Positions 6,332 to 8,206 of a DNA stretch of 8,206 nucleotides are shown piece after piece. The first letter of the stretch is position 1; each line of letters opens with the position of its first letter. The position numbers and the translations under genes are program-made. The stretch spans positions 1 through 8,206 of the forward strand of contig JAKPBM010000445.1 of assembly GCA_029778935.1 (NCBI GenBank). The letters run 5' to 3'. The DNA comes from Bacillota bacterium (GTDB lineage: Bacteria > Bacillota > Clostridia > Oscillospirales > QAMX01). The notes beneath the pieces were generated by a model, which was not told the origin of the DNA, ran no database searches, and worked only from the letters and a program-made list of their open reading frames with translations.

Positions 6332-8206
6332 TTAGAATTCAACAATCGTCACGCCCGTGTCGCCTTCGCCGTACACCCCTGCGCGGAACGATTTTACCAG
6401 TTTCTGCCGCTTCAGGTAGGTGCGGATGGCTTCCCGCAGCTTGCCCGTGCCCTTGCCGTGGACAATGGTGGCGGCGGGGATGCGCTGGCGCACGGCCAGG
6501 TCGATAAACCGGTCCAGCTCAATCAGCGCGTCGTCGACGGACATGCCGCGCAGGTCCAGCCGGTTGGCCGCGGCGTCGTCCGGCAAGGTAGGCTGGGCGA
6601 CGGCTGTGGCGGCGGCCCGCTTGGGCTTCGACGTTTTGGGCGCTTCCGCCAGCCGCAGCTCATCGATGGAGGCGTTCACTTTCATGATGCCCGCCTGCAC
6701 GGCCACCGTTCCGTCCGCGTCGGGGGCGGCAACCACCGTGCCGGTAACGCCCATCTTGACCAGTTTCACCAACGTGCCGGGCACAAGCTGCTCGGGGGCC
6801 GGCGGGGCGCTTTCGTCTTCCTGAGCCAGCACGGGGGCGACGGCCTTCTCCAGCTCGTTGAACCGGCGGTTGACCTCTGCCCGGGTCTCGTTGATGGCCA
6901 GCTGCATGGCTTCCCGTTCGGCTTTGCGGCGAAGCTCGCGCACTTCGTCCAGTATGGACTCCGCTTCCGCCCGGGCGTTGGAAAGCAACGCCTCCGCTTC
7001 GGCGCGGGCGCGGGCGTAGAGCTTTTCTTTTTCGGCTTCAAAGCGCTTTTCCCGCTCTTTGGCCTGTTTGTCCAGCAGTTCGATTTCCCGCCGCAGCCGC
7101 TCCGCCACCAGCCGGTCTTCCTCCAGCTTCTGGCGGCTTTCTTCCAGACGGGCGATGACGTCTTCAAAGTTTCTGGCTTCCTCGTTGATTAAGCTCTTCG
7201 CCCGGTCGATGACGTCCTGGGGCAGGCCGAGCCGCTGGGAGATGGCAAAGGCGTTGGAGCGCCCCGGCACGCCGATTAGCAATCTGTATGTGGGCCTAAG
7301 CGTTTCGATGTCAAACTCGCAGGAGGCGTTTTCCACGTTTTCCGTGTTTAAGGCGTAGACTTTCAGCTCCGCGTAGTGAGTGGTGGCGACGATTTTGGCC
7401 CCCGTCGAAGCCACCCGCTCGATAATGGACATGGCCAGCGCCGCGCCTTCCACCGGGTCCGTGCCGGCGCCCAGCTCGTCAAACAGAACCAGGCTGTTTT
7501 CGTCGGCACAGCTGATGATCTGCACGATGTTGGTCATGTGGGATGAGAAGGTGGACAGGGACTGCTCGATAGACTGCTCGTCGCCGATGTCGGCGTATAC
7601 GCCGCTGCACACCGGTAAAGTCGAATCGTCGCCGGCGGGGATGTGCAGGCCGCAGGCGGCCATCAGGGTCAAAAGCCCCGCCGTTTTCAACGAAACGGTC
7701 TTGCCGCCGGTGTTGGGGCCGGTGATGATGAGCGTTTGGAAATGCTCGCCCAGGGTAAAGTCGATGGGCACGACCTTTTTCGGGTCCAGCAGGGGGTGCC
7801 GCGCCCGGCGCAGGCGGAAAATGCCCTCGTTGTTGAGCTTCGGCGGCAGGGCTTCCATCTCGTAGGCAAGCTTGCCTTTGGCAAAAATCAGATCCAGCGC
7901 CGCAAGCTGCTCCAACGACTGGAGGATGGCCTCCTTAGCCGCGGCGACGCGGGCGGAAAACTCCGCTAAAATCCGCTCGATTTCCTTTTTTTCCTCGGCG
8001 GTCAAAAGCGCGATTTCGTTGTTGGCTTCCACCACCGCCATCGGCTCGATGAACACGGTGGCGCCGCTGGAGGAGATATCGTGGGTCAGGCCGGGCAGGT
8101 CGTTTTTGTGTTCCGCCCGGACGGGGACCACGTAGCGGCCGTTGCGCTGGGTGATAATCGGCTCCTGCAGCAGCTTGGAATGGGTCGGGCTGGAGATAAG
8201 CCGGTT
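6332..8206 (-). CDS. mutS2: MutS2 ATPase/Smr endonuclease, N-terminus outside window
   Basis: MutS-family ATPase without the mismatch-recognition domain; in various bacteria it suppresses homologous recombination, and in Bacillus subtilis it has been linked to rescue of collided ribosomes. The visible 624 residues are open at the right edge; full proteins are near 780-790 aa, so roughly 160 residues are missing. The first visible part (HSKLLQEPIITQRNGRYVVP) belongs to the core/clamp region. Walker A GPNTGGKT lies at visible residues 163-170, STFSSHMTNI at about 218-227, Walker B LVLFDELGAGTDP at about 239-251 and TTHYAELK at about 275. A long charged helical coiled coil follows (about 355-475), then a KOW-like small domain (VPGTLVKLVKMGVTGTV), and a C-terminal Smr nuclease domain (about 552-624) with LDLRG and HGKGTGKLR. 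A GTG at 8131 is an internal Val codon, not the start. First visible gene of the minus-strand operon. Confidence 0.96.
   Translation of the reverse strand, partial: NRLISSPTHSKLLQEPIITQRNGRYVVPVRAEHKNDLPGLTHDISSSGATVFIEPMAVVEANNEIALLTAEEKKEIERILAEFSARVAAAKEAILQSLEQLAALDLIFAKGKLAYEMEALPPKLNNEGIFRLRRARHPLLDPKKVVPIDFTLGEHFQTLIITGPNTGGKTVSLKTAGLLTLMAACGLHIPAGDDSTLPVCSGVYADIGDEQSIEQSLSTFSSHMTNIVQIISCADENSLVLFDELGAGTDPVEGAALAMSIIERVASTGAKIVATTHYAELKVYALNTENVENASCEFDIETLRPTYRLLIGVPGRSNAFAISQRLGLPQDVIDRAKSLINEEARNFEDVIARLEESRQKLEEDRLVAERLRREIELLDKQAKEREKRFEAEKEKLYARARAEAEALLSNARAEAESILDEVRELRRKAEREAMQLAINETRAEVNRRFNELEKAVAPVLAQEDESAPPAPEQLVPGTLVKLVKMGVTGTVVAAPDADGTVAVQAGIMKVNASIDELRLAEAPKTSKPKRAAATAVAQPTLPDDAAANRLDLRGMSVDDALIELDRFIDLAVRQRIPAATIVHGKGTGKLREAIRTYLKRQKLVKSFRAGVYGEGDTGVTIVEF

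Noticed and set aside
6032..7192. 386-codon open frame on the plus strand opposite mutS2 and the ABC ATPase
   Set aside because: Antisense to two genes with intact motifs, spans the gene boundary, has no recognisable family and a composition typical of a shadow frame.
8129..8131. GTG as a start codon for mutS2
   Set aside because: The frame continues upstream to the window edge with conserved MutS2 sequence (LQEPIITQRNGRYVVP), so the GTG is an internal valine.

Overview
The window reads as chromosomal DNA from a fairly GC-rich member of the Bacillota (Firmicutes), most likely class Clostridia. The grounds are strong purine-rich Shine-Dalgarno sites before nearly every gene, a MutS2 with a Smr domain, the rpsO-pnp pair, and a small Cys-rich protein of a type common in Clostridia. 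The genus cannot be named from this sequence. Nothing looks phage-like, plasmid-like or transposon-borne.

Layout. Left end, minus strand (1-1298): an export operon of a HlyD/MacA-type adaptor followed by a MacB/FtsX-type permease that runs off the window. A short divergent region (1299-1415) carries three tandem TGT-type repeats. Plus strand (1416-4477): a 54-residue four-cysteine protein, then a consensus sigma-A promoter, a structured leader, rpsO (ribosomal protein S15) and pnp (polynucleotide phosphorylase). The 214-nt rpsO-pnp gap is almost entirely inverted repeat: a 64-nt hairpin and then a 124-nt rod ending just before the pnp ribosome binding site. A bidirectional terminator (4491-4523) separates pnp from a convergent minus-strand operon (8206 down to 4539): mutS2 (N-terminus off the window), an ABC ATPase with a TTG start, and an ABC-2 permease overlapping the ATPase by 4 bp.

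How it fits together. S15 and PNPase are a classic co-transcribed pair, and in Escherichia coli each controls its own synthesis at the RNA level. The leader before rpsO contains a segment (1745-1754) able to pair either with an upstream segment or with the rpsO Shine-Dalgarno, an arrangement expected of S15 feedback. The long rod before pnp is a good candidate for an RNase III/PNPase feedback element. The two ABC systems are both probable exporters: a tripartite-like MacAB-type pump on the left and a DrrAB-type ATPase/permease pair downstream of mutS2. Their substrates cannot be deduced.

The protein-coding genes are ordinary families. The least explained material is RNA-level: the rpsO leader switch and the double hairpin before pnp.
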